A DNA stretch of 64,000 nt, taken from contig NZ_BSTQ01000015.1 of assembly GCF_030269605.1 (NCBI RefSeq), forward strand, positions 217,226-281,225. Direction: 5' to 3'. Position 1 is the stretch's first letter. Each line of letters opens with the position of its first letter. The DNA is from Lentzea sp. NBRC 105346 (GTDB lineage Bacteria; Actinomycetota; Actinomycetes; Mycobacteriales; Pseudonocardiaceae). The position numbers and the translations under genes are program-made. Below, piece by piece: positions 14,790 through 23,257 of the stretch. Below the pieces are notes generated by a model. The model was not told the origin of the DNA and did no database searches. It saw nothing but the letters and a program-made list of their open reading frames with translations.

Positions 14790-15513
14790 CGGTCTGCGTC
14801 GGCGCGACCCCCAGTTCGGTGCGGAACGCCGCGCTGAACGCACTCGGCGTCGCGTACCCGACGGCGCCGGCGACCTCCGCGACCGGACGGCCTTCGCTCA
14901 ACAGCCGCAACGCCTCGAGCATGCGCTGGCGCCGCCGCCACTCGCCGATCGTCATGCCTGTCTCGGCCTGGAAGAGGCGTTCGAGCGTGCGCCGGCTCGC
15001 GCCGGTCCGGACCGCGAGCGCGGCGATGCCCGGAGCATCGGACAGGTGCTCCCGCAACAGGTCCGCCATCGCTCGCGCGCGGGGTTCGGCCGGTGTGGGC
15101 AGCTGCAGGGCGGGCTCGGGCGCGACGTCGCCGAGCAGATCGGTCAGCACCGCGACCAGATTGCGATGCCGCGGAACATCCAGGTAGAGCGGCGCTTCGG
15201 CGACGGTGTGCATGATCAGCTCGCGCAGCAGCCGGCTGACCACCAGCACCTGGCAGCCCGCATCGCGCAGACCCGCCGCGAAGTACAGGATGCGCAACGT
15301 GGCCCGGCCCGCCACGTCGATCCGGTGGCGGATCCCGCCGGGCACCCACATCGCGCGGTGCGGTGGCACCACCCAGCTGCCGAGTCCGGTGTGGACGGTC
15401 ACCGTGCCGTGCGCGGAGTAGATCAGCTGGTCCCAGCCCTCGGCCTGGGGCAGCACGAGGCGGCCGCCGCGGTGGGTCACCGCGTAGCTCCGGACATCCG
15501 GTTCGTGGCGCAT
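14746..15513 (-). CDS. AraC-family transcriptional regulator
   Basis: 255 aa from ATG 15513. The N-terminal cupin sensor domain (GGRLVLPQAEGWDQLIYSAHGTVTVHTG and VPPHRAMWVPGGIRHRIDV) is followed by two helix-turn-helix motifs (IAALAVRTGASRRTLERLF and VAEVAGAVGYATPSAFSAAFR). It is read divergently from the VOC and catalase genes, 63 bp away, and probably controls them and itself. The ligand is unknown. Longer upstream frames are not supported by a ribosome-binding site. Confidence 0.92.
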   Translation of the reverse strand: MRHEPDVRSYAVTHRGGRLVLPQAEGWDQLIYSAHGTVTVHTGLGSWVVPPHRAMWVPGGIRHRIDVAGRATLRILYFAAGLRDAGCQVLVVSRLLRELIMHTVAEAPLYLDVPRHRNLVAVLTDLLGDVAPEPALQLPTPAEPRARAMADLLREHLSDAPGIAALAVRTGASRRTLERLFQAETGMTIGEWRRRQRMLEALRLLSEGRPVAEVAGAVGYATPSAFSAAFRTELGVAPTQTVTAEAVAAPARPHG

Positions 15514-15576
15514 TCTCGACAGAATCCGCCGCACTGTCGACTGTGCGCAACCCAAGGACGCGCCTAACGTCGGGTC

Positions 15577-15954
15577 ATGCCGAAACTGACGCACTTCGCC
15601 ATCAACGCCGACGACGTCGATGCCACACGCCGCTTCTATGCGCGTACGTTCGGGTGGGAGTTCGCACCGTGGGGACCGCCCGGCTTCTACCGGGTCGAGG
15701 CGGACGATCCCGCCGGGCCCGGCGTCACGGCCGCCGTCCAGGCGCGCCGCGACCTCACCGACCGGCCCACGACCGGGTTCGAGTGCACGATCGGGGTCGA
15801 CGACGTCGACCGGACCATGCGAGACGCGGTCGCCGCGGGTGGGCGGGTGCTGATGGACCGAACTACGATCATGGGCGTGGGGCACCTGATCTGGCTGGCC
15901 GATCCGTCCGGGAACGTCGTCGGTGCCATGACCTACGACCCGAATGCCGAGTGA
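15577..15954 (+). CDS. VOC (glyoxalase/bleomycin-resistance) superfamily protein
   Basis: 125 aa with the two beta-alpha-beta-beta-beta units of the vicinal oxygen chelate fold: HFAINADDVDATRRFYARTFGWEF at the N-terminus and ADPSGNVVGAM near the C-terminus. Members bind a metal and act on glutathione adducts, catechols or antibiotics. It is divergent from the AraC gene. Its stop overlaps the GTG start of the catalase-like gene, so they form an operon. The specific substrate cannot be told. Confidence 0.88.
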   Translation: MPKLTHFAINADDVDATRRFYARTFGWEFAPWGPPGFYRVEADDPAGPGVTAAVQARRDLTDRPTTGFECTIGVDDVDRTMRDAVAAGGRVLMDRTTIMGVGHLIWLADPSGNVVGAMTYDPNAE

Positions 15955-16877
15955 GTGGAGCCCCTTTGACTCCGGAAGAGTCCATCGACCGCATCGAGGC
16001 GGCCGGTCGTCCCCGCCCGCAGGACCGGCGGCTGCACGCCCGCGGCGCCGTCTACGACGGGAAGTTCGTCCCGTCCGGACACATCAAGACCGTCGCCGCC
16101 CACCTCACCACCGAGACCGACGTCGTCGTCCGGTTCTCCAACGGCTCGCCGAAGTTCCGCTCCGACGACCGCACCAAGGGCATCCGGGGCATGGCCGTCA
16201 AGTTCCTGCGCGACGGCAAAGCGGTGCACGACCTGGTCGCCGCGAACTTCCGCGCGTTCCCGAGCCGCGACGCCGAGGGCTTCATCGAACTGGTCGAGGC
16301 GCTCACCGCCCTCGCCGGCAAGGACAAGGCCAAGGGCCTCGGCCGGCTGGCGAAACTGCTCGTCAAGCACCCGGAGAGCCGCGCGACGCTCAAGGCGTTC
16401 GCCGGCCGCGACGCCCCCGCGAGCTTCGCCACCACCCGGTTCGACGGGCTGCACGCGTTCTACCTGCTCGACGCCGAGGGCAAGCGCAGGGCGTTCCGCT
16501 ACCGGCTCGTCCCGCAGCTCGGCGAGGTCGACCTCGACCCCAAGCACGCCAAGACCCTCGACGCGAACTTCCTCATTCCACAGCTCGACCACCTGCTCAC
16601 CACCGGGCCGGTGATCTTCACGCTGGCGTTCCAGTTCGCCGAGCCCGGCGACCCGACACACGACCCGTCGCGGGCCTGGCCCGAGCACCGGACGCTGCTG
16701 CCCGCCGGGCAGTTCGTGATCACCGGGCGGACCGCCGACGAGGAGAAGTGGCAGCGGTCGGTGTTCGACCCGACCCGGCTCGCCGAGGGCGTCGAGCTGT
16801 CGGACGACCCGGTGCTGCGGTTCCGTCCGGGCGCGTACTCCATCTCAGCGGAAAGGCGTTTGTCCGCGCAGCAGTGA
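15951..16877 (+). CDS. Small catalase-family heme protein
   Basis: 308 aa from GTG 15951, overlapping the VOC stop (GTGA). The distal-heme histidine H29 lies in RRLHARGAVYDGKF, the strand VVVRFSNGSPKFRSDDR follows, and the Asn/Phe segment is LVAANFRAFPSRD. The proximal segment near the C-terminus, RFRPGAYSIS, holds the candidate heme-ligand Tyr. It belongs to the short SrpA-like catalase group (about 300-350 aa), which shows peroxidase more than catalase activity. Neighbouring genes suggest response to an oxidant or reactive carbonyl under AraC control. Confidence 0.87.
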   Translation: MSGAPLTPEESIDRIEAAGRPRPQDRRLHARGAVYDGKFVPSGHIKTVAAHLTTETDVVVRFSNGSPKFRSDDRTKGIRGMAVKFLRDGKAVHDLVAANFRAFPSRDAEGFIELVEALTALAGKDKAKGLGRLAKLLVKHPESRATLKAFAGRDAPASFATTRFDGLHAFYLLDAEGKRRAFRYRLVPQLGEVDLDPKHAKTLDANFLIPQLDHLLTTGPVIFTLAFQFAEPGDPTHDPSRAWPEHRTLLPAGQFVITGRTADEEKWQRSVFDPTRLAEGVELSDDPVLRFRPGAYSISAERRLSAQQ

Positions 16878-16895
16878 AGCCGCCATGGTGAACGC

Positions 16896-17804
16896 ATGGA
16901 CGTTCCCAGCGACTTCTCGGGCGTGATCAGCATCGACGGCGACGCGCGGGCCTACGGGCTCGCGCACCGCGGTTACGGCATCCCGAACACGCCCGACACG
17001 CGGTTCGCCATCGCCAGCGGCAACAAGGGGTTCACCGCACTCGCGGTCATGAGCCTGGTCGAGGGCGGTGAGCTGAGCCTGGACACCAGGGCACGCGAGG
17101 TGCTCGGCGACGACCTGCCGCTCGTCGACGGCGGCGTCACCGTCGAGCACCTGCTGGCCCACCGGTCCGGCATCGGCGACTACTTCGACGAGGACGAGCA
17201 CCCGGACATCAACGAGTACGTCCTCACCCGGCCGGTGCACGAACTCGTCGACACCGAGGACTTCCTGCCGGTGCTCGACGGGCACCCGCAGAAATTCCCG
17301 CCCGGCGAGCGGTTCGCCTACTGCAACGGCGGATACGTGCTGCTCGCGCTGATCGCCCAGCGGGTCAGCGGCATCTCCTACCACGACCTCGTGCACTCCC
17401 GCGTGTGCGAACCGGCCGGCATGACCGACACGGCGTTCCTGCGCAGCGACCGGCCCGAGGGACGCACCGCAGTCGGCTACCTGAGCGACGGGCGCACCAA
17501 CGTGTTCCACCTGCCGGTCGTCGGCAACGGCGACGGCGGCATCTACACCACCGCGGCCGACATCGACCGCTTCTGGGTCGCGCTGTTCGCCGGGAAGATC
17601 GTCGGCGACGTGGCCCGCATGACCCGTGACGAGCACGGTGTCGGCTACGGGCTCGGGTTCTGGTTGCCCGAGCACGGCGTGAAGCTCGAGGGTTACGACG
17701 CGGGCGTGTCGTTCCGCAGCGTGCGCCGCGACGGCACCACGACGACGGTCATCTCGAACACCGCGGACGGGGCGTGGCCGGTCAGCCGGATGCTCGGGAT
17801 CTAG
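16896..17804 (+). CDS. Beta-lactamase-family serine hydrolase
   Basis: 302 aa, class C beta-lactamase/DD-peptidase-like fold. The nucleophile motif SxxK is S41-G-N-K44 in FAIASGNKGF. The second motif YxN is in FAYCNGGYVLL. The usual third motif (HTG/KTG) is replaced by the EGYDAGVSF region. There is no signal peptide, so it is cytoplasmic, as for many esterase-like relatives. It lies 18 bp after the catalase gene on the same strand and 9 bp before ribulokinase. The natural substrate is unknown; an ester or small peptide is more likely than a beta-lactam. Confidence 0.88.
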   Translation: MDVPSDFSGVISIDGDARAYGLAHRGYGIPNTPDTRFAIASGNKGFTALAVMSLVEGGELSLDTRAREVLGDDLPLVDGGVTVEHLLAHRSGIGDYFDEDEHPDINEYVLTRPVHELVDTEDFLPVLDGHPQKFPPGERFAYCNGGYVLLALIAQRVSGISYHDLVHSRVCEPAGMTDTAFLRSDRPEGRTAVGYLSDGRTNVFHLPVVGNGDGGIYTTAADIDRFWVALFAGKIVGDVARMTRDEHGVGYGLGFWLPEHGVKLEGYDAGVSFRSVRRDGTTTTVISNTADGAWPVSRMLGI

Positions 17805-17813
17805 GCTGGGCCG

Positions 17814-19394
17814 ATGGCGGATCAGCTCGTGGTCGGCGTCGACTTCGGCACCCTGTCCGGACGGGCCGTCGTGGTCCGCGTCCGCGACGGCGCCGAACTG
17901 GGCAGCGCGGTGTACGACTACCCGCACGGCGTGCGCGAGGACCGGCCCGGCTGGGCGCTGCAGGTGCCGTACCTCGGCGTCCTGAAATATGCCGTTCCCG
18001 AGGCGTTGCAAGGCCTCGATACAAACGACGTCATCGGCATCGGCACGGACTTCACCGCGTGCACGGTCATGCCCACGACCGCCGACGGCACCCCGTTGTG
18101 CGAGCTGGCGGAGTTCGAGAACGAGCCGTATGCCTACGTGAAGCTGTGGAAGCACCACGCCGCCCAGCCGCAGGCCGACCGGATCAACCGGATAGCCGAG
18201 GAACGTGCGGAACCCTGGCTGGCCCGTTACGGCGGGCTGATCTCGTCGGAGTGGGAGTTCGCCAAGGCGTTGCAGGTACTGGAGGAGGCACCCGAGGTCT
18301 ACCGCGAGATGCGGTACTGGGTGGAGCTCGCCGACTGGATCGTCTGGCGGCTGACCGGCACGTACGCCCGCAACATCGCCACCGCCGGCTACAAGGGCAT
18401 GTACCAGGACGGCTACCCGAGCCGCGACTACCTGAAAGCGCTGAACCCCGCGTTCGCCGACTTCACCGCCAAGCTCGACGCACCGCTGAAACCGTTGGGC
18501 GCCAAGGCGGGCGGGCTCACCAGAGAAGCCGCCGCGTGGACCGGACTTCCCGAGGGTATCGCCGTCGCCGTCGGCAACATCGACGCGCACGTCACGGTGC
18601 CCGCGGCGGGCGCGTCCCAGCCGGGCCGGATGGTCGCGATCATGGGCACCTCGACGTGTCACATGATGAGTGGCACCGAACTGCGCGAGGTGCCCGGCAT
18701 GTGCGGGGTCGTGGACGGCGGAATCGTTGCGGGACAATGGGGTTACGAGGCCGGGCAGAGCGGCGTCGGGGACATCTTCGCGTGGTACGTCGAGAACTGC
18801 GTCCCGCCGAGGTACCACGAGAACGGGGACGTGCACGCGACCCTCACCGAGCTGGCGGCCGAGCAGGAGGTCGGCGAACACGGGCTCGTCGCGCTCGACT
18901 GGCACAGCGGCAACCGGTCGGTCCTGGTCGACCACGCGCTGTCCGGCGTGATCGTCGGCCAGACGCTCGCCACCCGCGCCGAGCACGGGTACCGGGCGTT
19001 GCTGGAGGCCACGGCGTTCGGCACCCGCACGATCATCGAGACGTTCCGCGCCGCCGGGGTGCCGGTCGACGACTTGGTCGTCGCGGGCGGGCTGGTGAAG
19101 AACCCGCTGCTGATGCAGATCTACGCCGATGTGCTCGACATGCCGTTGTCGGTCATCGGCTCCGAGCAAGGCGCGGCGCTCGGCGCCGCGATCCACGGCG
19201 CGGTCGCCGCCGGCGCCTACCCGGACGTGCACGCCGCGTCGGCCACGATGGGCTCGACGCGGCGTGACGTGTACCGGCCGATCAATGCGAACGTTCAGGC
19301 GTACCAACGGCTCTACGCCGAGTACCTGACGTTGCACGACTACTTCGGGCGCGGCGGCAACGACGTCATGAAGCGGCTAGCTCGGCGATCTTGA
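17814..19394 (+). CDS. araB: Ribulokinase
   Basis: 526 aa FGGY-family kinase that phosphorylates L-ribulose in L-arabinose catabolism. The N-terminal phosphate loop is VGVDFGTLSGRAVVV, the sugar-binding region includes GIGTDFTACTVMPTTADG, and the C-terminal adenosine motif is VVAGGLVKNPLLMQIYADVLD. Length and motifs match AraB. No araA or araD is next to it; the neighbouring secreted GH2 enzyme could supply sugar. Its 3' end overlaps the convergent GH2 gene by 29 bp. Confidence 0.95.
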   Translation: MADQLVVGVDFGTLSGRAVVVRVRDGAELGSAVYDYPHGVREDRPGWALQVPYLGVLKYAVPEALQGLDTNDVIGIGTDFTACTVMPTTADGTPLCELAEFENEPYAYVKLWKHHAAQPQADRINRIAEERAEPWLARYGGLISSEWEFAKALQVLEEAPEVYREMRYWVELADWIVWRLTGTYARNIATAGYKGMYQDGYPSRDYLKALNPAFADFTAKLDAPLKPLGAKAGGLTREAAAWTGLPEGIAVAVGNIDAHVTVPAAGASQPGRMVAIMGTSTCHMMSGTELREVPGMCGVVDGGIVAGQWGYEAGQSGVGDIFAWYVENCVPPRYHENGDVHATLTELAAEQEVGEHGLVALDWHSGNRSVLVDHALSGVIVGQTLATRAEHGYRALLEATAFGTRTIIETFRAAGVPVDDLVVAGGLVKNPLLMQIYADVLDMPLSVIGSEQGAALGAAIHGAVAAGAYPDVHAASATMGSTRRDVYRPINANVQAYQRLYAEYLTLHDYFGRGGNDVMKRLARRS

Positions 19395-22233
19395 GGAAGC
19401 CGTTCGAGGTGCTGGGCGTCGGACTGGTCATGACGAGCCGGACACTGGTCGTCGTCACCGCGTCGAACGCGATCGTGCTCGGCGCGTTCGACTCCGACGC
19501 CCAGGTGACCTTCAATCCCTTGACCGGCACGTATTTCGAGCCGTCCCAGTAGCGGACGTCGACCGACTTCGGCAGCGCGAACTGCCCGCCCGTCGTGAAG
19601 TGCGCGGTCAGCTTCGAGACCTGGCGCGACGACGAGTCGAGCGACACCCAGTCCGAGGCATGCGACAGGCTGGTCGCGGCCAGCTGTGGCGTCTGGCCCT
19701 TCGTGTAGAAGTTGGACCACGCCGTGTCCGCCTTGCCGTCCAGCATCGCGGCCGGAAGCGTTGACGCCGCACCGGAGTACGACGCGTCGGCCGGTGGACG
19801 GGTGGACGCGGCGCCGAGGCGCGCGGTCACCTGCGCACCCGCGGTGACGATCGCGAGCACCTTGCCGTGGTAGGCGCGGCGGACGGGGGACGTGAAGTTC
19901 TCCTTGTCCTCCTGCCGCCCGTTGTCGGTGCCGACGACGCGCCCGCCGGTCACGTCGAACGTGATCTGGTGGTCCGCCGACGGCACGATGTTGCCGTCCT
20001 TGTCGACGATCGTCGCGGTCACGTAGTCCAGCGACTTGCCGCGGGAGACGTCGAGCTTGACGCTCGCCGCGGCGCCGGCCGTGCGCAGCGTGTCGGTCGC
20101 GACCTCCTTGCCGCCCTTGCGCGCCACCGCCGTCAGCGTGCCGGGCGCGAACGGCACGGTCCACGTCAGCCGCAGGTGCCCGGTGCTGCCGTTCGGACTG
20201 GTGTAGCTGCCGGACGGGAACGACTTGTCGTCGCCGGTGGCCTCGTCGGTCTCCAGATAGGACTTCCCGTAGGTCGTCTTCTTGGAGGTGAACTTGCGGG
20301 TGCCGAGCGACTTGCCGTTGAGGAACAGCTCCACCTCGGGCGCGTTGCTGTACGCCCACACCGTGACCTTGGCGCCGGGCTCGTGGTCCGTCCAGTTCAT
20401 CGGCACCAGATGCACCATCGGCGTGGTCGACCATTGCGACTGGTACAGGTAGAACTGGTCCTTCTCGAACCCGGCCGTGTCGACCGCGCCGAACAGCGAC
20501 GAGCGCACCGGGAAGACCCCGTTGTACGGCGTGGGTTCGCCGATGTAGTCCTGGCCGGACCAGATGAACTCGCCGGCCAGGAACTTGCGGTCGCGGTCCT
20601 TCTTCAGCGCATGCTCACCGGACGCCGCCCAGCCGACGATGTTGTTGTCGTAGGACGAGCTGCCCTGCTTGCCCGGCGTGTAGTTCTGGCCGGTGTTCAG
20701 CTGACCGGGATCGAGGTACTCGCCGCGGCTCGACGTCGACGAGGACGACTCCGACTCGAGGAAGAACTTGGTGGGGTACTTGGCGTGCAGCGCGTCGATG
20801 GACTTGGCCGAGTTGTAGTTCAGGCCCACGCCGTCGAGCATCTTCAGGATCTGGTCCTGCGGCGAGCCGTCCGCGGGGACGCTGGTGTAGCTGTGCGAAC
20901 CGATGGTCACCGGACGCGTCTTGTCGATCGACTTGATGTCGTCGATCAGCCGCCGGGCGATCGGGATGCCGATGTCCTTGGTGCCGTCCGGAATCTCGTT
21001 GCCGATCGACCACAGGATGACGGCGGGGGAGTTCTTGGCCGCGTGCACCATCTCCTTGATGTCCGCGTCGCTGTTCGCGTCGAAGAACCTGCCGTAGTCG
21101 TAAGGCTTCTTCGGCGTGCGCCACGTGTCGAACGCCTCGACCATCAGCAGCAGCCCCAGCTCGTCGCACGCGCGGACGAACTCCGGCGCGGGCGGGTTGT
21201 GCGAGGTGCGCACGGCGTTGACGCCCATGTCCTTCATCTTGCGCAGCTGCTGCCGGATCGCGTCGTCGTCGACGACCGCGCCGAGCGCGCCGAGGGTGCT
21301 GTGCAGGTTGACGCCTTCGAGCTTCATGCCCTTGCCGTTCAAGGAGAACCCGTTGGCGGGGTCGAACTTGAACCAGCGGATGCCGAACGGAGTGCGGACC
21401 GTGTCCACGACCTTGCCGCCGGACGAGACCTTGGTGACCAGCGTGTAGAGGTACGGCTGGGCGGTGTTCCACAGCTTCGGCTGGTTGACGCGCAGGTTCG
21501 CGTCCGACACGACATTGCCTTGCGCGTCCAGGACTTCGTGGCTCACCGTGCCGGTGCCGACGAGGTCGGTCTTGACGTTGATCTTGGCGTAGCCATGGGG
21601 GTAGGTCGTCGCGAGGTCCGGGGTGGTCACGAAGATCCCGTGCCGGGCCACGTGCACCGGCTCGGTGACGACGAGGTGCACGTTGCGGTAGATGCCGCTG
21701 CCCGCGTACCACCGGCTGCTCTGCGACTGGTGCACGACCTTCACCGCGACGACGTTCGGCGAGCCGTCGGTCTTCGCCACGTCCGTGATGTCGACGTTGA
21801 AACCCGTGTAGCCGTAAGGATGTTCGGCCGCGAGCTTGCCGTTCACGTAGACGTGCGAGTCCATGTAGACGCCGTCGAACTCCAGCGAGATCCGCTTGCC
21901 CTTCAGGCTCGCGGGCAGCGTGAACGTCTTGCGGTACCAGCCGAGCCCGGCCCGGTAGTAGCCCTCACCGGGGTACGTGCCGGTCTTGGTCGGGTCGAGC
22001 TCGATGCTCCAGTCGTGCGGCACGTTCAGCTGCCGCCACTTCGAGTCGTCGTAGGACGGTTCGTAGGCCTTTTCATACGCGCCCGTCGGGTCGGTCGCGT
22101 TCTCCGAATTGACCAGGGCGAACCGCCAGCCCTGGTTGAAGCTCTCGCTTCTGGCGGTCGCCGCCTGGGCCGGCATGCCGCCGGTCACACCCACGACGAG
22201 GAGCAGAACGAAAAACAATCGTCGCCAAGACAT
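19366..22233 (-). CDS. Secreted glycoside hydrolase family 2 (beta-galactosidase type) with C-terminal carbohydrate-binding domain
   Basis: 955 aa with a Sec signal (RRLFFVLLLVVGVTGG, cleavage near AQAA). The sugar-binding jelly roll is followed by an Ig-like domain, the TIM barrel with acid/base Glu in ILWSIGNEIPDG and nucleophile Glu in FFLESESSSS, a DUF4982-type domain (LFGAVDTAGFEKDQFYLYQS), another Ig-like domain and an F5/8-type discoidin domain in roughly the last 150 residues (ASYSGAASTLPAAMLDGKADTAWSNFYT). It cleaves terminal beta-glycosides outside the cell. A DasR-like operator lies 62 bp upstream. The precise sugar (galactoside, glucosaminide or other) cannot be read from motifs. 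Confidence 0.93.
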   Translation of the reverse strand: MSWRRLFFVLLLVVGVTGGMPAQAATARSESFNQGWRFALVNSENATDPTGAYEKAYEPSYDDSKWRQLNVPHDWSIELDPTKTGTYPGEGYYRAGLGWYRKTFTLPASLKGKRISLEFDGVYMDSHVYVNGKLAAEHPYGYTGFNVDITDVAKTDGSPNVVAVKVVHQSQSSRWYAGSGIYRNVHLVVTEPVHVARHGIFVTTPDLATTYPHGYAKINVKTDLVGTGTVSHEVLDAQGNVVSDANLRVNQPKLWNTAQPYLYTLVTKVSSGGKVVDTVRTPFGIRWFKFDPANGFSLNGKGMKLEGVNLHSTLGALGAVVDDDAIRQQLRKMKDMGVNAVRTSHNPPAPEFVRACDELGLLLMVEAFDTWRTPKKPYDYGRFFDANSDADIKEMVHAAKNSPAVILWSIGNEIPDGTKDIGIPIARRLIDDIKSIDKTRPVTIGSHSYTSVPADGSPQDQILKMLDGVGLNYNSAKSIDALHAKYPTKFFLESESSSSTSSRGEYLDPGQLNTGQNYTPGKQGSSSYDNNIVGWAASGEHALKKDRDRKFLAGEFIWSGQDYIGEPTPYNGVFPVRSSLFGAVDTAGFEKDQFYLYQSQWSTTPMVHLVPMNWTDHEPGAKVTVWAYSNAPEVELFLNGKSLGTRKFTSKKTTYGKSYLETDEATGDDKSFPSGSYTSPNGSTGHLRLTWTVPFAPGTLTAVARKGGKEVATDTLRTAGAAASVKLDVSRGKSLDYVTATIVDKDGNIVPSADHQITFDVTGGRVVGTDNGRQEDKENFTSPVRRAYHGKVLAIVTAGAQVTARLGAASTRPPADASYSGAASTLPAAMLDGKADTAWSNFYTKGQTPQLAATSLSHASDWVSLDSSSRQVSKLTAHFTTGGQFALPKSVDVRYWDGSKYVPVKGLKVTWASESNAPSTIAFDAVTTTSVRLVMTSPTPSTSNGFLKIAELAAS

Positions 22234-22476
22234 CGGACCTCACCGTTGAACATCCGCAGGGATCTCGGCACATTCCTAGCAGTCGCGCCAGTTATGGTCC
22301 AGACCAAAACGGGACAGAGATCGGAGCTTTGTATCCGCTCTCACGCGATGAGCACGGCGAGGTCAACCACTGATGTGCCAATGAAACCTGAATCATCCGA
22401 CCTCTAGTGCCGTGTCGATGACCACGTAGAAATCGTTTACACACCGGTGGTGCCGAGAATCGATCGGATCACTCAC
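22234..22476. other. Intergenic region with DasR-like site
   Basis: A 243-bp gap between two minus-strand genes. It contains the palindrome described at 22295-22306 and the 5' region of the GH2 gene. No gene is seen. Confidence 0.6.
22295..22306. promoter_or_regulatory. Probable DasR-responsive element (dre)
   Basis: TGGTCCAGACCA is a palindrome with one mismatch to the core TGGTCTAGACCA of the Streptomyces DasR site, which controls N-acetylglucosamine and chitin genes. It lies 62 bp upstream of the secreted GH2 gene, in promoter position. Confidence 0.6.
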
Positions 22477-23202
22477 TCAGGGCACGAAGCGGTAGTGCGT
22501 GGTGAGACGCAGGTCGTCGTCCAGCACGTGGAAGGCGACCGCGGGCGGCGCGTCCCAATCGACGAACTCGCCCTGCTCCCACGGCAGCAGCACGGTGTTG
22601 ATGACACCCGGCGCGACGAGCATCGGACGGCCCGCGAACGTCGTGGCCGCCGGGGTGTGGGCATGCCCGCACAGGACTCCGGCGACCTTCGGGTACCGCG
22701 AGACGAAGTCGGCCAGCCGGTCCGTCTCGTTGAGCATGATGTTGTCCACCAACGGGATGTGCAGCGGCGCCGCCGGATGGTGGAAGGCGATCAGGGTCGG
22801 GACCTCGGGATCGAGCACGCCATCGAGCCACGCGATCGTCTCGTCGTCGAGCAGACCGTCGTCGCGGCCGGGGATCGACGAGTCGCACATCGCGATGGTC
22901 ACGCCGCCGACCGAGTGCGCCTGGTTGATCGGTTCATCCGAAGGGGATGAGCCGAGCAGGAACTCGCGGTACGGGCCGCGCACGTCGTGGTTGCCCGGAC
23001 AGGTGAGCACCGGGTGCGGCGAGGACAGGATCTTCGCGACCTCGAGGTACTCCTCGGGAGTGCCGTGGTCGGCGATGTCGCCCGTGACCAGGACGGCGTC
23101 GACCGGCAGGGAGTTGACGTACGCCATGGTTCGCACGGCGCGGTCGGTGTTGCGCTGTCCGCCGTCGATGTGGGTGTCGCTGAGGTGAGCCAGCACGATC
23201 AC
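22477..23202 (-). CDS. Calcineurin-like metallophosphoesterase (CpdA/Rv0805-like)
   Basis: 241 aa from GTG 23202, chosen for AAAGGA 7 nt upstream. The two-metal motifs are all present: LSDTHIDGG, VTGDIADHGTPEEY, CPGNHDVRG, FHHPAAPLHIP and CGHAHTP. The family includes 3',5'-cyclic nucleotide phosphodiesterases such as Rv0805 and CpdA. It is cytoplasmic, single-domain and stands alone; the AI-2E gene starts 55 bp away in the other direction. The substrate (cAMP, cyclic 2',3' nucleotides or phosphodiesters) is not certain. Confidence 0.92.
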   Translation of the reverse strand: MIVLAHLSDTHIDGGQRNTDRAVRTMAYVNSLPVDAVLVTGDIADHGTPEEYLEVAKILSSPHPVLTCPGNHDVRGPYREFLLGSSPSDEPINQAHSVGGVTIAMCDSSIPGRDDGLLDDETIAWLDGVLDPEVPTLIAFHHPAAPLHIPLVDNIMLNETDRLADFVSRYPKVAGVLCGHAHTPAATTFAGRPMLVAPGVINTVLLPWEQGEFVDWDAPPAVAFHVLDDDLRLTTHYRFVP

Positions 23203-23257
23203 GATTTCATCCTTTCCCCAGGTACCGACCACAGTAACCGCGGCCAAGACTGGGTGA

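Noticed and set aside
16845..19337. Very long minus-strand open frame opposite catalase, hydrolase and ribulokinase genes
   Set aside because: It is antisense to three well-recognised genes, has Arg/Val/Asp-rich shadow composition, and no ribosome-binding site or known domain.
19867..22407. Plus-strand 846-codon frame opposite the GH2 gene
   Set aside because: Pure antisense shadow of a clear glycoside hydrolase; composition is typical of frame-shadow in high-GC DNA.
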